Shown piece after piece: positions 24,385 through 32,021 of a stretch of DNA of 39,733 nt (position 1 is its first letter; each line of letters begins with the position of its first letter). This DNA is from Glaciibacter superstes DSM 21135 (GTDB lineage Bacteria; Actinomycetota; Actinomycetes; Actinomycetales; Microbacteriaceae): positions 1 to 39,733 of the forward strand of contig NZ_ATWH01000021.1 of assembly GCF_000421145.1 (NCBI RefSeq). The letters are read 5' to 3'. The position numbers and the translations under genes were made by a program. The notes below the pieces were generated by a model. That model saw nothing but the letters and a program-made list of their open reading frames with translations, ran no database searches and was not told the DNA's origin.

Positions 24385-26802
24385 ATGAACGAATACGCGG
24401 TTTGGTTTGAGGATATAGGTATGGGCGATGTCCCTCGGGTTGGCGGCAAGAATGCGTCACTCGGTGAAATGGTTCGCAACCTAGAAAGCAAGGGCATTCG
24501 AGTGCCTGCCGGTTTCGCCACGACGGCGTTCGCCTACCGTGCCTTCGTCGATGCTAATGGCATCGAGCCGGCCATCCGAGCACACGTACAGCAGTATCGC
24601 GCAGGGGCGGCGACACTTCGCGAAACGGGCGAGGCCCTGCGCGAACTGTTCCTGAATAGTGAATTCCCGGCGGAGCTCACCACAACGATCCTCGCTCACT
24701 ACCGCGCCCTCGCTGAACGGAGCGGGGTAGCGAAGTTATCCGTTGCTGTTCGCAGCAGCGCCACGGCGGAAGACCTGCCGGAAGCGAGTTTCGCCGGGGC
24801 CCAGGAAACGTTCTTGAACGTGGTGGGAGAGCGCGAGTTACTTGATGCGTGCCGTCGCTGTTATGCATCCCTTTTCACCGACCGGGCGATCAGTTACCGA
24901 GAAGTCAAGCATTTCAACCACATGGACGTGGCGCTGTCGATTGGCATCCAGCGCATGGTTCGCTCGGACATCGGCGCCTCGGGGGTTATGTTCTCACTCG
25001 ATACAGAGACCGGATTCCCTCGCGTCGCGGTGATCAGCGCTGCCTGGGGGCTTGGCGAAATGGTCGTGCAGGGTGCAGTGAGTCCGGATCGCTACCTCGT
25101 GTTCAAACCGCTACTGCCCGAACCGGGCGTCTCTCCAATTATCGATAAGGCTCTCGGTGCGAAGGCTCGAAAGATGGTCTATGGTCGTGGCGGCAGCGCG
25201 CGTACGCGCATAGTCGATACGCCAGCGCATCAAAGGCGTGCTTTCGTACTCAGCGACGCTGATACTCTCGAGCTGGCTCGATGGGCTGTGCACGTGGAGG
25301 AGCACTACAGGCGTCCGATGGACATGGAATGGGCAAGAGACGGACTCACCGGCCAACTGTTCATGGTGCAAGCACGGCCCGAAACGGTGCAAGCGCTCAA
25401 GAGCGGCACGAAGTTCACGGAATACCATCTGACTGGAGAGGGGACGCCGTTGTTGTCCGGTGCGGCCATCGGTGAGTCGATCGCCACAGGGGCGGCCTGT
25501 GTTATTCGTAATCCGGCGCAGATCGATGACTTCCGAGACGGTGCGATCTTGGTTGCGGAGATGACGGATCCCGACTGGGTGTCGATCATGACACGAGCCT
25601 CCGGCATCATCACGAACGAGGGTGGTTCAACCAGTCACGCCGCGATCGTGAGTCGGGAACTCGGTATTCCCGCGGTCGTTGGAACCGGGTCAGCGACCGA
25701 AGTGCTGAAAGACGGGCAGGCCATTACGCTGTCGTGCGCCGAAGGCGATGTGGGGCACGTGTATGACGGAGTGCTGAACTTCGAGACGGAAGAGATCGAT
25801 CTCGGCACACTGCCGGCAACACACACAGCGGTGATGGTCAATATCGCCAGTCCGGCGGCAGCCTTTCGGTGGTGGCGGCTGCCCGCAGCGGGCGTCGGTC
25901 TTGCGCGCATGGAATTCATCATCAACGACCTGATCAGGATCCATCCGATGGCGCTCGTGCATCCGGAACAAGTGACTGATGAGAGTCAGCGCAGACAAAT
26001 TCGACAGTTGACGGCCAACTTCGACGATCCCCAAGAGTTCTTTGTGGAAACCCTCGCGCTCGGCATCGCCAAGCTCTCGGCCCCGTATCACCCGCACGAC
26101 GTGATCGTTCGATTGAGTGACTTCAAGTCCAACGAATATGCGCATCTGCTAGGCGGCCATGCGTTCGAGAATGCCGAGGAAAACCCCATGCTGGGCTTCC
26201 GCGGAGCCTCGCGCTATTACAGTCCCCGCTACCGTGAAGGTTTCGCACTCGAGTGCCGTGCGATCAAGCGCGTGCGCGAGCACATCGGCTTCACAAACGT
26301 CATCGTCATGGTTCCGTTCTGTCGTACCCCCGACGAAGCCGATCGTGTTTTGGAGGCAATGGCGCAGAACGGTCTCGTGCGTGGCGAGAATGGCCTACAG
26401 GTCTACATGATGTGCGAGATCCCCGCGAATGTGATTCGTGGTGCGGAGTTCGCCCGTCGCTTCGACGGCTTCTCGATCGGTTCCAATGATCTGACTCAGT
26501 TGGTTCTCGGGGTTGACCGTGACTCTGCAGAATTGGCCGCGCTCTTCGACGAGCGGGACGAGGCAGTGAAATGGATGATCACCGAGGCCATCGAAAAGGC
26601 GCACGCCGCCGGTATCAAAATCGGTATCTGCGGGCAGGCGCCCAGCAACTACCCCGACTTCGCGACCTTCCTCGTCGCGAGAGGGATCGACTCGATCTCG
26701 CTCAATCCAGACAGTTTCCTGAAAACAGTGCGCGCGATAGCGGATGCTGAAACTCAACCATCGGTTGGCAGCACACAGGCCGGTATTACGGCACCGGCCT
26801 GA
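24385..26802 (+). CDS. ppsA: Phosphoenolpyruvate synthase (pyruvate, water dikinase), 805 aa
   Basis: This converts pyruvate and ATP to PEP, AMP and phosphate, the entry to gluconeogenesis. It has an N-terminal ATP-grasp domain (GGKNASLGEM; RSSATAEDLPEASFAGAQET), a central swivelling domain with phospho-acceptor H418 in GGSTSHAAIVSRELGIP, and a C-terminal PEP/pyruvate TIM barrel (GFRGASRYY; SIGSNDLTQLVLGVDRD) with catalytic C749 in GICGQAPSN. It is complete and in the normal size range. GC in sampled 60-base lines is about 53-58%, clearly below the 70-80% of the devS and GH65 genes. The origin may therefore differ. A DevR-box promoter lies upstream. Confidence 0.95.
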   Translation: MNEYAVWFEDIGMGDVPRVGGKNASLGEMVRNLESKGIRVPAGFATTAFAYRAFVDANGIEPAIRAHVQQYRAGAATLRETGEALRELFLNSEFPAELTTTILAHYRALAERSGVAKLSVAVRSSATAEDLPEASFAGAQETFLNVVGERELLDACRRCYASLFTDRAISYREVKHFNHMDVALSIGIQRMVRSDIGASGVMFSLDTETGFPRVAVISAAWGLGEMVVQGAVSPDRYLVFKPLLPEPGVSPIIDKALGAKARKMVYGRGGSARTRIVDTPAHQRRAFVLSDADTLELARWAVHVEEHYRRPMDMEWARDGLTGQLFMVQARPETVQALKSGTKFTEYHLTGEGTPLLSGAAIGESIATGAACVIRNPAQIDDFRDGAILVAEMTDPDWVSIMTRASGIITNEGGSTSHAAIVSRELGIPAVVGTGSATEVLKDGQAITLSCAEGDVGHVYDGVLNFETEEIDLGTLPATHTAVMVNIASPAAAFRWWRLPAAGVGLARMEFIINDLIRIHPMALVHPEQVTDESQRRQIRQLTANFDDPQEFFVETLALGIAKLSAPYHPHDVIVRLSDFKSNEYAHLLGGHAFENAEENPMLGFRGASRYYSPRYREGFALECRAIKRVREHIGFTNVIVMVPFCRTPDEADRVLEAMAQNGLVRGENGLQVYMMCEIPANVIRGAEFARRFDGFSIGSNDLTQLVLGVDRDSAELAALFDERDEAVKWMITEAIEKAHAAGIKIGICGQAPSNYPDFATFLVARGIDSISLNPDSFLKTVRAIADAETQPSVGSTQAGITAPA

Positions 26803-26874
26803 CCGGCTTGACCGGTGGTGTTTCGGCCGCAGATCTGCTTGACCGGTGTCCGGCATCCTTGACTTGCGTAAGAA

Positions 26875-26900
26875 AGGAGGGTGGCATCTTGAGCCCTCCT
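26875..26900. terminator. Inverted repeat after PEP synthase, possible terminator
   Basis: AGGAGGG and CCCTCCT are a 7-bp perfect pair with a 12-base loop, 72 bases after the PEP synthase stop. There is no T run, so intrinsic termination is uncertain. Confidence 0.3.
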
Positions 26901-27013
26901 GTCGCCAGCTGGGGATCCCACCGGCGAGCGCCGATACTGCATCAACCCGTGAGGTTGATCAGTGCAATGTAGGCGAGTCTTAGTCAACGGTCACACGGAA
27001 AGCGAACCGGAAG

Positions 27014-27283
27014 TTGTCACGCGATCGCGGTATCCAGGCCGTGATACCGGAACGCTCTGACCATGTCGCCAACCGAAAACGACTCGGCGTGAAGGGCGGA
27101 CGGCCGCCAGGTCTCGACAAGGAAGCGTACAAACGCCCCAACGTGATCGAGCGATGTTTCGAAGCTTTCAAACAGTGGCGAGGCATCGCGACCCGCTATG
27201 ACAAACTCGCACTGACTTACCGCGGCGGAGTAGTCCTTCGTGCCATCACAATCTGGCTCGAGGCGGTAGGAGACACGCCCTAG
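27014..27283 (+). pseudogene. IS5-type transposase C-terminal remnant
   Basis: VIPERSDHVANRKRL, GGRPPGLDKEAYKRPNVIERCF, and FKQWRGIATRYDKLALTYRGG are the C-terminal end of an IS5-family (IS427-like) DDE transposase, with the final E of the triad in the NVIERCF block. The N-terminal catalytic part is missing and the intergenic sequence before it is unrecognisable. Sequence from 26803 to about 27010 holds no gene I can support. Confidence 0.75.
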
Positions 27284-27296
27284 TGTCAAAGGTCCC
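27283..27296. promoter_or_regulatory. Orphan DevR-box-like site
   Basis: GTGTC-AAAG-GTCCC differs from GGGAC-N4-GTCCC by two bases in one half. It starts inside the TAG of the IS5-type remnant. No plus-strand gene follows before the convergent BON gene, so it may be a leftover promoter or chance. Confidence 0.3.
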
Positions 27297-27298
27297 AA

Positions 27299-27326
27299 GA
27301 ACTCTTCGTGCTGAACTCTTCGTGCT
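27299..27326. repeat. 14-bp tandem duplication
   Basis: GAACTCTTCGTGCT occurs twice in direct succession, immediately after the orphan box and 70 bases before the BON gene stop. It may be a duplication left by an insertion and excision event. Confidence 0.8.
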
Positions 27327-27396
27327 CGCATTTTCCAGGTGCGTCGCTGAGCGAAGAGGTCGCCCGCGCGAACTAAGGAGAACTCCCAACTAGCGT

Positions 27397-28068
27397 TTAA
27401 TAGGCCCGCACGACGATGCGATTCTCGACATCCGTCACGTGCGGCGACGCCCATGCCGCGTGCCCGGCCTGCTGCTTCTCCGCCCAGGACTTCACGGTTC
27501 CGGTCAAGGTGACCGCATTCCCGGACACGCTGACATCAATGGTCTTCGCATCGAGCTGCGCGTTGCGAATCAGGGCGTTCTTGATGCGATCCTCGGCGTC
27601 CGTGGAAGACGGCCGCGCGGTCAACGTGATCCTGCTCTCGACCGAGTAGACACCGCGGAGGTACTGGACGGCACGCTTGGCGGCCCGACGCTGGAAGTCC
27701 CAATTCACCTGGCCGGTGAGAACCACAGCATGGTCGGTGATCTCGGCTTTGACGGTGTCAGGAACGTTACTGGCGCCCTTCAGGGCACGCTCAACCTCCT
27801 TAGCGATATCCGTCTCGGTGACCGCCCACTTCGACTTCGGATGCACGACCATGTTGTCGACGACAGTGTTCACGCCGTGGACCCGGAGCGCGGCACGTCT
27901 TGCGGCCATCCGCTCCGCGTAGCTATCGACCTCACCGGAGAGTGAAACAGCGCCGTCTTCAACGGCCACGCCGATTCCGGCGGCGTCCACGTCGGGGGTC
28001 CACTCGAGTTCGTCCTGGACAGCGATCTGGATACTCTGGTCGCTGTGAACTAACGTTGTAATGCTCAT
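27397..28068 (-). CDS. Triple BON-domain protein (223 aa)
   Basis: Three BON domains are visible at about residues 13-78, 87-150 and 157-222. Each shows the G-x-V-x-L-x-G core (DGAVSLSGEV; HAVVLTGQV; NAVTLTGTV) and ends in a V/I-x-N/S-x-I/V strand. No signal peptide is visible, so the protein is probably cytoplasmic. The ATG is preceded by AAAGGA. DevR-box-like sites lie 74-111 bases upstream of the start. Similar multi-BON proteins accompany USPs in actinobacterial stress regions, and the function is not established. Confidence 0.9.
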   Translation of the reverse strand: MSITTLVHSDQSIQIAVQDELEWTPDVDAAGIGVAVEDGAVSLSGEVDSYAERMAARRAALRVHGVNTVVDNMVVHPKSKWAVTETDIAKEVERALKGASNVPDTVKAEITDHAVVLTGQVNWDFQRRAAKRAVQYLRGVYSVESRITLTARPSSTDAEDRIKNALIRNAQLDAKTIDVSVSGNAVTLTGTVKSWAEKQQAGHAAWASPHVTDVENRIVVRAY

Positions 28069-28141
28069 GTTCTTGTCCTTTCATCGCGCGTGCTAATTGC
28101 CCGCCCATCAACGGTCGCTCTTCTCGATATCAATACGTAGA

Positions 28142-28155
28142 GTCTTTGGTCCTGA
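28142..28155. promoter_or_regulatory. DevR-box-like site upstream of the triple-BON gene (proximal)
   Basis: GAGTC-TTTG-GTCCT has the same core as 13108-13121 (GGGTC-TTTG-GTCCC) with one change in each half. It is 74-87 bases before the BON start at 28068. Confidence 0.4.
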
Positions 28156-28165
28156 GCGTTCCCGG

Positions 28166-28179
28166 GACCAGAAACCCCC
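28166..28179. promoter_or_regulatory. Weak DevR-box-like site upstream of the triple-BON gene (distal)
   Basis: GGGAC-CAGA-AACCC has a perfect first half and a poor second half. It is 24 bases from the previous site, continuing the paired pattern. It could also act on the divergent small-ORF/pta genes. Confidence 0.35.
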
Positions 28180-28362
28180 TCACATCAGTCCCGCCTCCGT
28201 GGGCGCCAAGCAGCTCCCCGCAAGAATGGTCTCCGGATCTCGATAGGACGTTGGACTCTGTGCGTCGAAGACCGAATGCGAAATTCTGATCTCCTCGATC
28301 GGGCTCCTCCGATCGGGCCCTTCCTCATGAGGGCGTCCGTCTCACCAGCAAGGAGCACCATC

Positions 28363-28533
28363 ATGAACGTTCTGGAATCACCCAAGCCCGGCGAAGCCGT
28401 CATCGATCCATCCGACATCGAGTTTGCCTCCGACACAACCGATCGACGTCACAGAGCTCCTCAGGCCACAACACGTCGGAGGCGACGAGACAGGGAGGCG
28501 ACGGTAGCCCCCAGGAAACGTTGGACGGAGTAG
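28363..28533 (+). CDS. Small basic-tailed protein upstream of pta (56 aa)
   Basis: The ATG at 28363 has AAGGAG seven bases upstream, better than most genes here. The frame reads MNVLESPKPGEAVIDPSDIEF, then an Arg-rich C-terminus (RRHRAP, TTRRRRRDRE, PRKRW). Its stop is four bases before the GTG of pta, so the two are likely co-transcribed and coupled. I do not recognise it. The basic tail could bind nucleic acid or be a leftover of a lost gene such as a fused acetate-metabolism protein. Confidence 0.5.
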   Translation: MNVLESPKPGEAVIDPSDIEFASDTTDRRHRAPQATTRRRRRDREATVAPRKRWTE

Positions 28534-28537
28534 AGCT

Positions 28538-30673
28538 GTGGCGATACGCATCTATCTGACCTCCGCAGAAGGACAGACCGGGAAATCGACGATCGCTGCG
28601 GGGCTCATCGAACAGCTGGTCCGCACAGGAAAGCGGGTCGGCGTGTTCCGGCCGCTCGTGCGCTCGAACGACGAGCAGGACGTCATTCTCGTGGCCCTGC
28701 TCGATCACGCCAACGCAGGATTCTCCTACGGGGATTGCGTGGCCACGGACTACGAACATCTTCACGGCGAGCCGGATGAGGCGCTACGACTCGTCGTCGA
28801 TCGGGTCGCCAAAGTTGAGGCCAGATGCGATGTCCTCGTGATCCTCGGATCGGACTACACCGATGTCGGATCCCCGACGGAGTTAGCTACCAACGGCCGA
28901 ATCGCAGCCAACCTGGCCGCCACGGTCGTCCTCGTGATCGGCGGGCGCCAGCCGGACGGGGGCCGGGCCCGCACGGAGGCCGACATAGCCGAAATCACTC
29001 GAGTGGCACTCGATGAACTACGCGAGGAGCACGCCGTCGTGAGTGCCGTCATCGTTAATCGCGCGGATCCGGAGCGCCTCGAGTCGATCTTGACCGCCAC
29101 GACCCGCCTGGCGCATGGACTGCCCACCTGGATCATCGCAGAGGATCTTGAACTGACCTCACCGCTGCTCGGGAGGGTAATCGAGTCCGTCGAGGGCCGA
29201 CTGATCAAGGGGGACGCGGCACTCCTCGAACTCTCCGTCCGAGGCACCGTGATCGCGGCGATGGCCCTTGAGAACATCCTCCCTCAGCTCGTCGAGGGTG
29301 GGCTCGTTGTCGTGCCCAGCGATCGTCCTGAAATGCTCATCGGGACGATCGTCGCGCACATGTCCCAAACGTTCCCCTCCCTGTCGGGCATACTCGTGAA
29401 CGGAGGCTTCCCGATCGCGCCTCAGATCGAACGCGTCATCGACGGTCTTGGCACGTCGCTCCCCATCGCCGTATGCGATCTGGGGACCTACGAGACGGCT
29501 ACTCTGGTGATGGCTTCCCGAAGCCGGCTCGCCGCCGACTCACCGCGAAAGTACGCGCTCGCACTCTCACTGTTCGCGAAGCATGTCGACGCGAAGACAC
29601 TCGTGGCGGCGCTGACTGCGGAAGTCCCTTTAGTTCTGACGCCGATCAGATTCGAACGATCTCTTGGGGAGCGCGCGCGAGCTCGACAGATGCACATCGT
29701 CCTCCCCGAAGGCGACGACGACCGGGTTCTCACGGCGGCGGCGATCGTCGCGAAGCAAGGCCTCGCGCGGTTGACGATTCTCGGTGAGGACGCGGTCGTT
29801 CGGGGACGAGCCGCCGAGATCGGCGTCGATCTCGGGCCGGTACGGATCGTGTCAACCTCCGATCCGAAGCTGCATTCGCGATTCGTCGAGGAATATGCGC
29901 GAGTACGCGCCCACAAGGGCGTCACGCGCGAGATCGCCGAGACGAAGGTGTCCGATGTCTCCTACTTCGGCACGATGATGGTGCACCTCGGTCTTGTCGA
30001 CGGCATGGTCTCAGGAGCGCGCCATACGACAGCGCACACCATCCGACCCGCCTTCGAGATCATCAAAACCACCCCCGGCATCTCGGTCGCCTCGAGCGTC
30101 TTCCTCATGGCCCTTGCCGACCGCGTGCTGGTCTATGGCGATTGCGCGATCATTCCCGAGCCCACCGCTGAGCAACTCGCTGATATCGCTATCTCGTCGG
30201 CGGCAACCGCGCGCGAATTCGGCATCGAACCTCGCGTGGCGATGCTCAGCTACTCGACCGGGGATTCCGGAACGGGTGGCGATGTCGACGACGTGCGCGC
30301 AGCCACCGCACTCGTGCGCGTGCGCGCGCCCGAACTCCCGGTCATCGGGCCCGTCCAATACGATGCGGCGGCGGACCCGGTCGTCGCCGCGGTAAAGCTC
30401 CCCGGCTCTGCGGTAGCGGGACATGCGACGGTCTTCGTGTTCCCCGACCTCAACACCGGCAACAACACCTATAAAGCAGTGCAGCGCACTGCCGGGGCCG
30501 TGGCGATCGGCCCCATCCTGCAAGGTCTGGCAAAGCCCGTCAACGATCTCTCCCGAGGCGCCCTCGTCCGCGATATTGTCAACACGATCGCGATCACAGC
30601 GATTCAGGCGCAAGAAACCTCAAAGGCGCGGAGCGATTCATCCTCGCCGTCAACATCGGGCCGTCGGATCTGA
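28538..30673 (+). CDS. pta: Phosphate acetyltransferase with N-terminal P-loop/DRTGG region (711 aa)
   Basis: This interconverts acetyl-CoA plus phosphate and acetyl-phosphate plus CoA. It is the long form. The N-terminal P-loop-like domain (SAEGQTGKSTIAAGL) spans about residues 1-200. A DRTGG-type middle domain (LENILPQLVEGGLVVVPSDRPEML) spans about 210-330. The catalytic PTA_PTB domain follows from about 385 (HIVLPEGDDDRVLTAAAI; GTMMVHLGLVDGMVSGARHTT; GPVQYDAA; VFPDLNTGNNTYKAVQR). GTG was taken as start because GGAG sits seven bases before it. With the phosphoketolase at 36161 it gives a phosphoketolase-acetyl-P-acetyl-CoA route. No ackA was found in the window. Confidence 0.94.
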   Translation: MAIRIYLTSAEGQTGKSTIAAGLIEQLVRTGKRVGVFRPLVRSNDEQDVILVALLDHANAGFSYGDCVATDYEHLHGEPDEALRLVVDRVAKVEARCDVLVILGSDYTDVGSPTELATNGRIAANLAATVVLVIGGRQPDGGRARTEADIAEITRVALDELREEHAVVSAVIVNRADPERLESILTATTRLAHGLPTWIIAEDLELTSPLLGRVIESVEGRLIKGDAALLELSVRGTVIAAMALENILPQLVEGGLVVVPSDRPEMLIGTIVAHMSQTFPSLSGILVNGGFPIAPQIERVIDGLGTSLPIAVCDLGTYETATLVMASRSRLAADSPRKYALALSLFAKHVDAKTLVAALTAEVPLVLTPIRFERSLGERARARQMHIVLPEGDDDRVLTAAAIVAKQGLARLTILGEDAVVRGRAAEIGVDLGPVRIVSTSDPKLHSRFVEEYARVRAHKGVTREIAETKVSDVSYFGTMMVHLGLVDGMVSGARHTTAHTIRPAFEIIKTTPGISVASSVFLMALADRVLVYGDCAIIPEPTAEQLADIAISSAATAREFGIEPRVAMLSYSTGDSGTGGDVDDVRAATALVRVRAPELPVIGPVQYDAAADPVVAAVKLPGSAVAGHATVFVFPDLNTGNNTYKAVQRTAGAVAIGPILQGLAKPVNDLSRGALVRDIVNTIAITAIQAQETSKARSDSSSPSTSGRRI

Positions 30674-30713
30674 AGTGCTTTCTCGCGCGAACATTGCGAA
30701 GTGCGTCCGCGCG

Positions 30714-31187
30714 TCACCTCGCGGCGAAGGTGCGCCCGCTGATCGTGTCCGGAATCACTCGAACGTAGTTGAGCTTGTCCCCGAGCTGCGTCGGGATGAG
30801 GTCCAGAATGCCCGAGCGTTCAATGTCCTCGTCAGAGGCCAGTCGTGTCGCCTGCCCCTTCAGTACCACGCTGAACCAGCTGCCATCCTGAAGTTGCTCG
30901 ACCTGGACGGCGACGTGCGGATGTTGCACGAGATCTTCCAGCTTGGTGCTCGGTGCGCTCCGGAAGAAGAGCTGGCGATTGGTGATCAGGTAATTGATGG
31001 GCATGATGTCGACGCCGACAGGTTGAGATCGTAGGGCGAGGTGACCGATGCCGGAATCCCCGAGGACTTTCCAGCATTCGACGTGACTCAATTCGCGCGT
31101 CTCATCGTCCTGCTCTGTCACGACCGCGGCTGGTCCGCCGTCCGGCTCGTGGCGTCGCTTGCGCCTATCCTGTTCGGAGTCTTCCAT
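30714..31187 (-). CDS. PPOX-fold (pyridoxamine phosphate oxidase-like) flavoprotein (157 aa)
   Basis: The FMN-binding split-barrel core is visible from LSHVECWKVLGDSGIGHLAL through VGVDIMPINYLI, LFFRSAPSTKLEDLVQHPHVAVQVE and SWFSVVLKGQATRLA. About 35 charged N-terminal residues precede it. I chose the ATG at 31187. A DevR-box-like site is centred 42.5 bases before it with an AAGACT -10-like element between, so a leaderless mRNA is likely. In-frame ATG 31238 lies inside the box and is rejected. A PPOX protein is a known member of the mycobacterial DosR regulon (Rv3129-like). Substrate unknown. Confidence 0.88.
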   Translation of the reverse strand: MEDSEQDRRKRRHEPDGGPAAVVTEQDDETRELSHVECWKVLGDSGIGHLALRSQPVGVDIMPINYLITNRQLFFRSAPSTKLEDLVQHPHVAVQVEQLQDGSWFSVVLKGQATRLASDEDIERSGILDLIPTQLGDKLNYVRVIPDTISGRTFAAR

Positions 31188-31193
31188 AAGGAC

Positions 31194-31199
31194 AGTCTT
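31194..31199 (-). promoter_or_regulatory. -10-like element of the PPOX promoter
   Basis: The minus strand reads AAGACT, one base from TAGACT, and ends six bases before the ATG at 31187. Confidence 0.4.
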
Positions 31200-31222
31200 C
31201 CCCCCAGCGCTGCCCACGATCA

Positions 31223-31236
31223 GGGCCGAAAGTCCC
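31223..31236. promoter_or_regulatory. DevR-box-like operator, strong, before the PPOX gene
   Basis: GGGCC-GAAA-GTCCC. It is centred at 31229.5, exactly 42.5 bases from the A of the PPOX ATG. This is the same geometry as at the USP gene (6661). Confidence 0.7.
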
Positions 31237-31259
31237 ATAGCGATGGCGAGCAGTGAGAT

Positions 31260-31273
31260 GGGACCTTCGTCCC
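31260..31273. promoter_or_regulatory. DevR-box-like operator, perfect palindromic halves
   Basis: GGGAC-CTTC-GTCCC has both half sites identical to the DosR consensus GGGAC-N4-GTCCC. It is 37 bases centre to centre from the site at 31223. It is the best-matching box in the window. Confidence 0.7.
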
Positions 31274-31316
31274 TACCCTTGCAAACCCAGCGACTATTAA
31301 CTGCGGCTCCATCCGG

Positions 31317-31510
31317 GTGACCGGGTCGGGATTGCATGGCTGCGACGCACCTGCGGCGTCTGCCAATGGTGCCCGGAGGGCAAGGAGAACCTCTGCCCTG
31401 ACTCCCACTACACCGGCTGGAACATCGACGGCGGCGGCTACACGCCGAGCCGACAACGGTTCCCCAGGCGTTCGCCTACCCGCTACCCGCCGATGTCGAC
31501 CCCGGCGAGG
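31317..31510 (+). pseudogene. Zinc alcohol dehydrogenase, N-terminal-half fragment
   Basis: The frame GIAWLRRTCGVCQWC, EGKENLCPDSHYTGW, NIDGGGY carries the four-cysteine structural zinc site (C-x2-C-x2-C-x7-C). A frameshift follows, after which AEPTTVPQAFAYPLPADVDPGEV continues the family in the next frame. Everything before and after is missing. It belongs to the same AdhP-like subfamily as the C-terminal piece at 13204-13557, and the two pieces do not overlap. Confidence 0.7.
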
Positions 31511-31584
31511 TGCGCCACTGGAGACATGAGATAGGGGGCCTTCGGCCTCGTCCAGGAAACCGGGAAAGAGCACACGTTGGTTGC

Positions 31585-32019
31585 ATGAGTTTCACAGACG
31601 CAATCACGGCAGGATTCCGGAACTACGCACAGTTCTCCGGACGCGCTGGCCGCTCGGAATTCTGGTGGTGGATCCTCTTCACGGCACTGGTCAACGCGGC
31701 GTTCAACGCGCTAAACGTCGCCACACATGAGGGGAGCATTCTGCTCGGCTCAAGCCTCTCAGGGGTATGGTCAGTCGCCGTGCTCATCCCCACTCTCGCG
31801 GTCACGGTACGACGGCTGCGTGACGCTGGTCGCGGCTGGCCCGAACTCTTCTGGCGTCTACTGCCGATCGCCGGACTCATCGTGCTCATCGTGCTCATCG
31901 TGCATCTGTGCGACGCAAGCGTCGTGATGCCAACGGGCAACGCCCGACGGAGCGCAGTGGTTGCGGGAGAGGTCAAAACTGTATGTCTCCGAACGGCCAA
32001 CCTAAAGTCAGGAGCATGA
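31585..32019 (+). CDS. DUF805 membrane protein (144 aa)
   Basis: The DUF805 signature is visible: NYAQFSGRAGRSEFWWW at the N-terminus, then helices, and VRRLRDAGRGWPELFW before the last helix. That helix ends in a repeated LIVLIVLIVHL, encoded by three copies of ctcatcgtg. The C-terminal 30 residues after HLCDAS are not family-like, so the end may be altered. Function unknown. Its stop overlaps the potential upstream ATG (32016) of the aldo/keto reductase frame. Confidence 0.8.
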   Translation: MSFTDAITAGFRNYAQFSGRAGRSEFWWWILFTALVNAAFNALNVATHEGSILLGSSLSGVWSVAVLIPTLAVTVRRLRDAGRGWPELFWRLLPIAGLIVLIVLIVHLCDASVVMPTGNARRSAVVAGEVKTVCLRTANLKSGA

Positions 32020-32021
32020 GT

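Noticed and set aside
31530..31560. Hairpin ggccttcggcc as a terminator
   Set aside because: The stem is only four to five base pairs around a TTCG loop and there is no T run; the sequence may be the end of the decayed ADH region.
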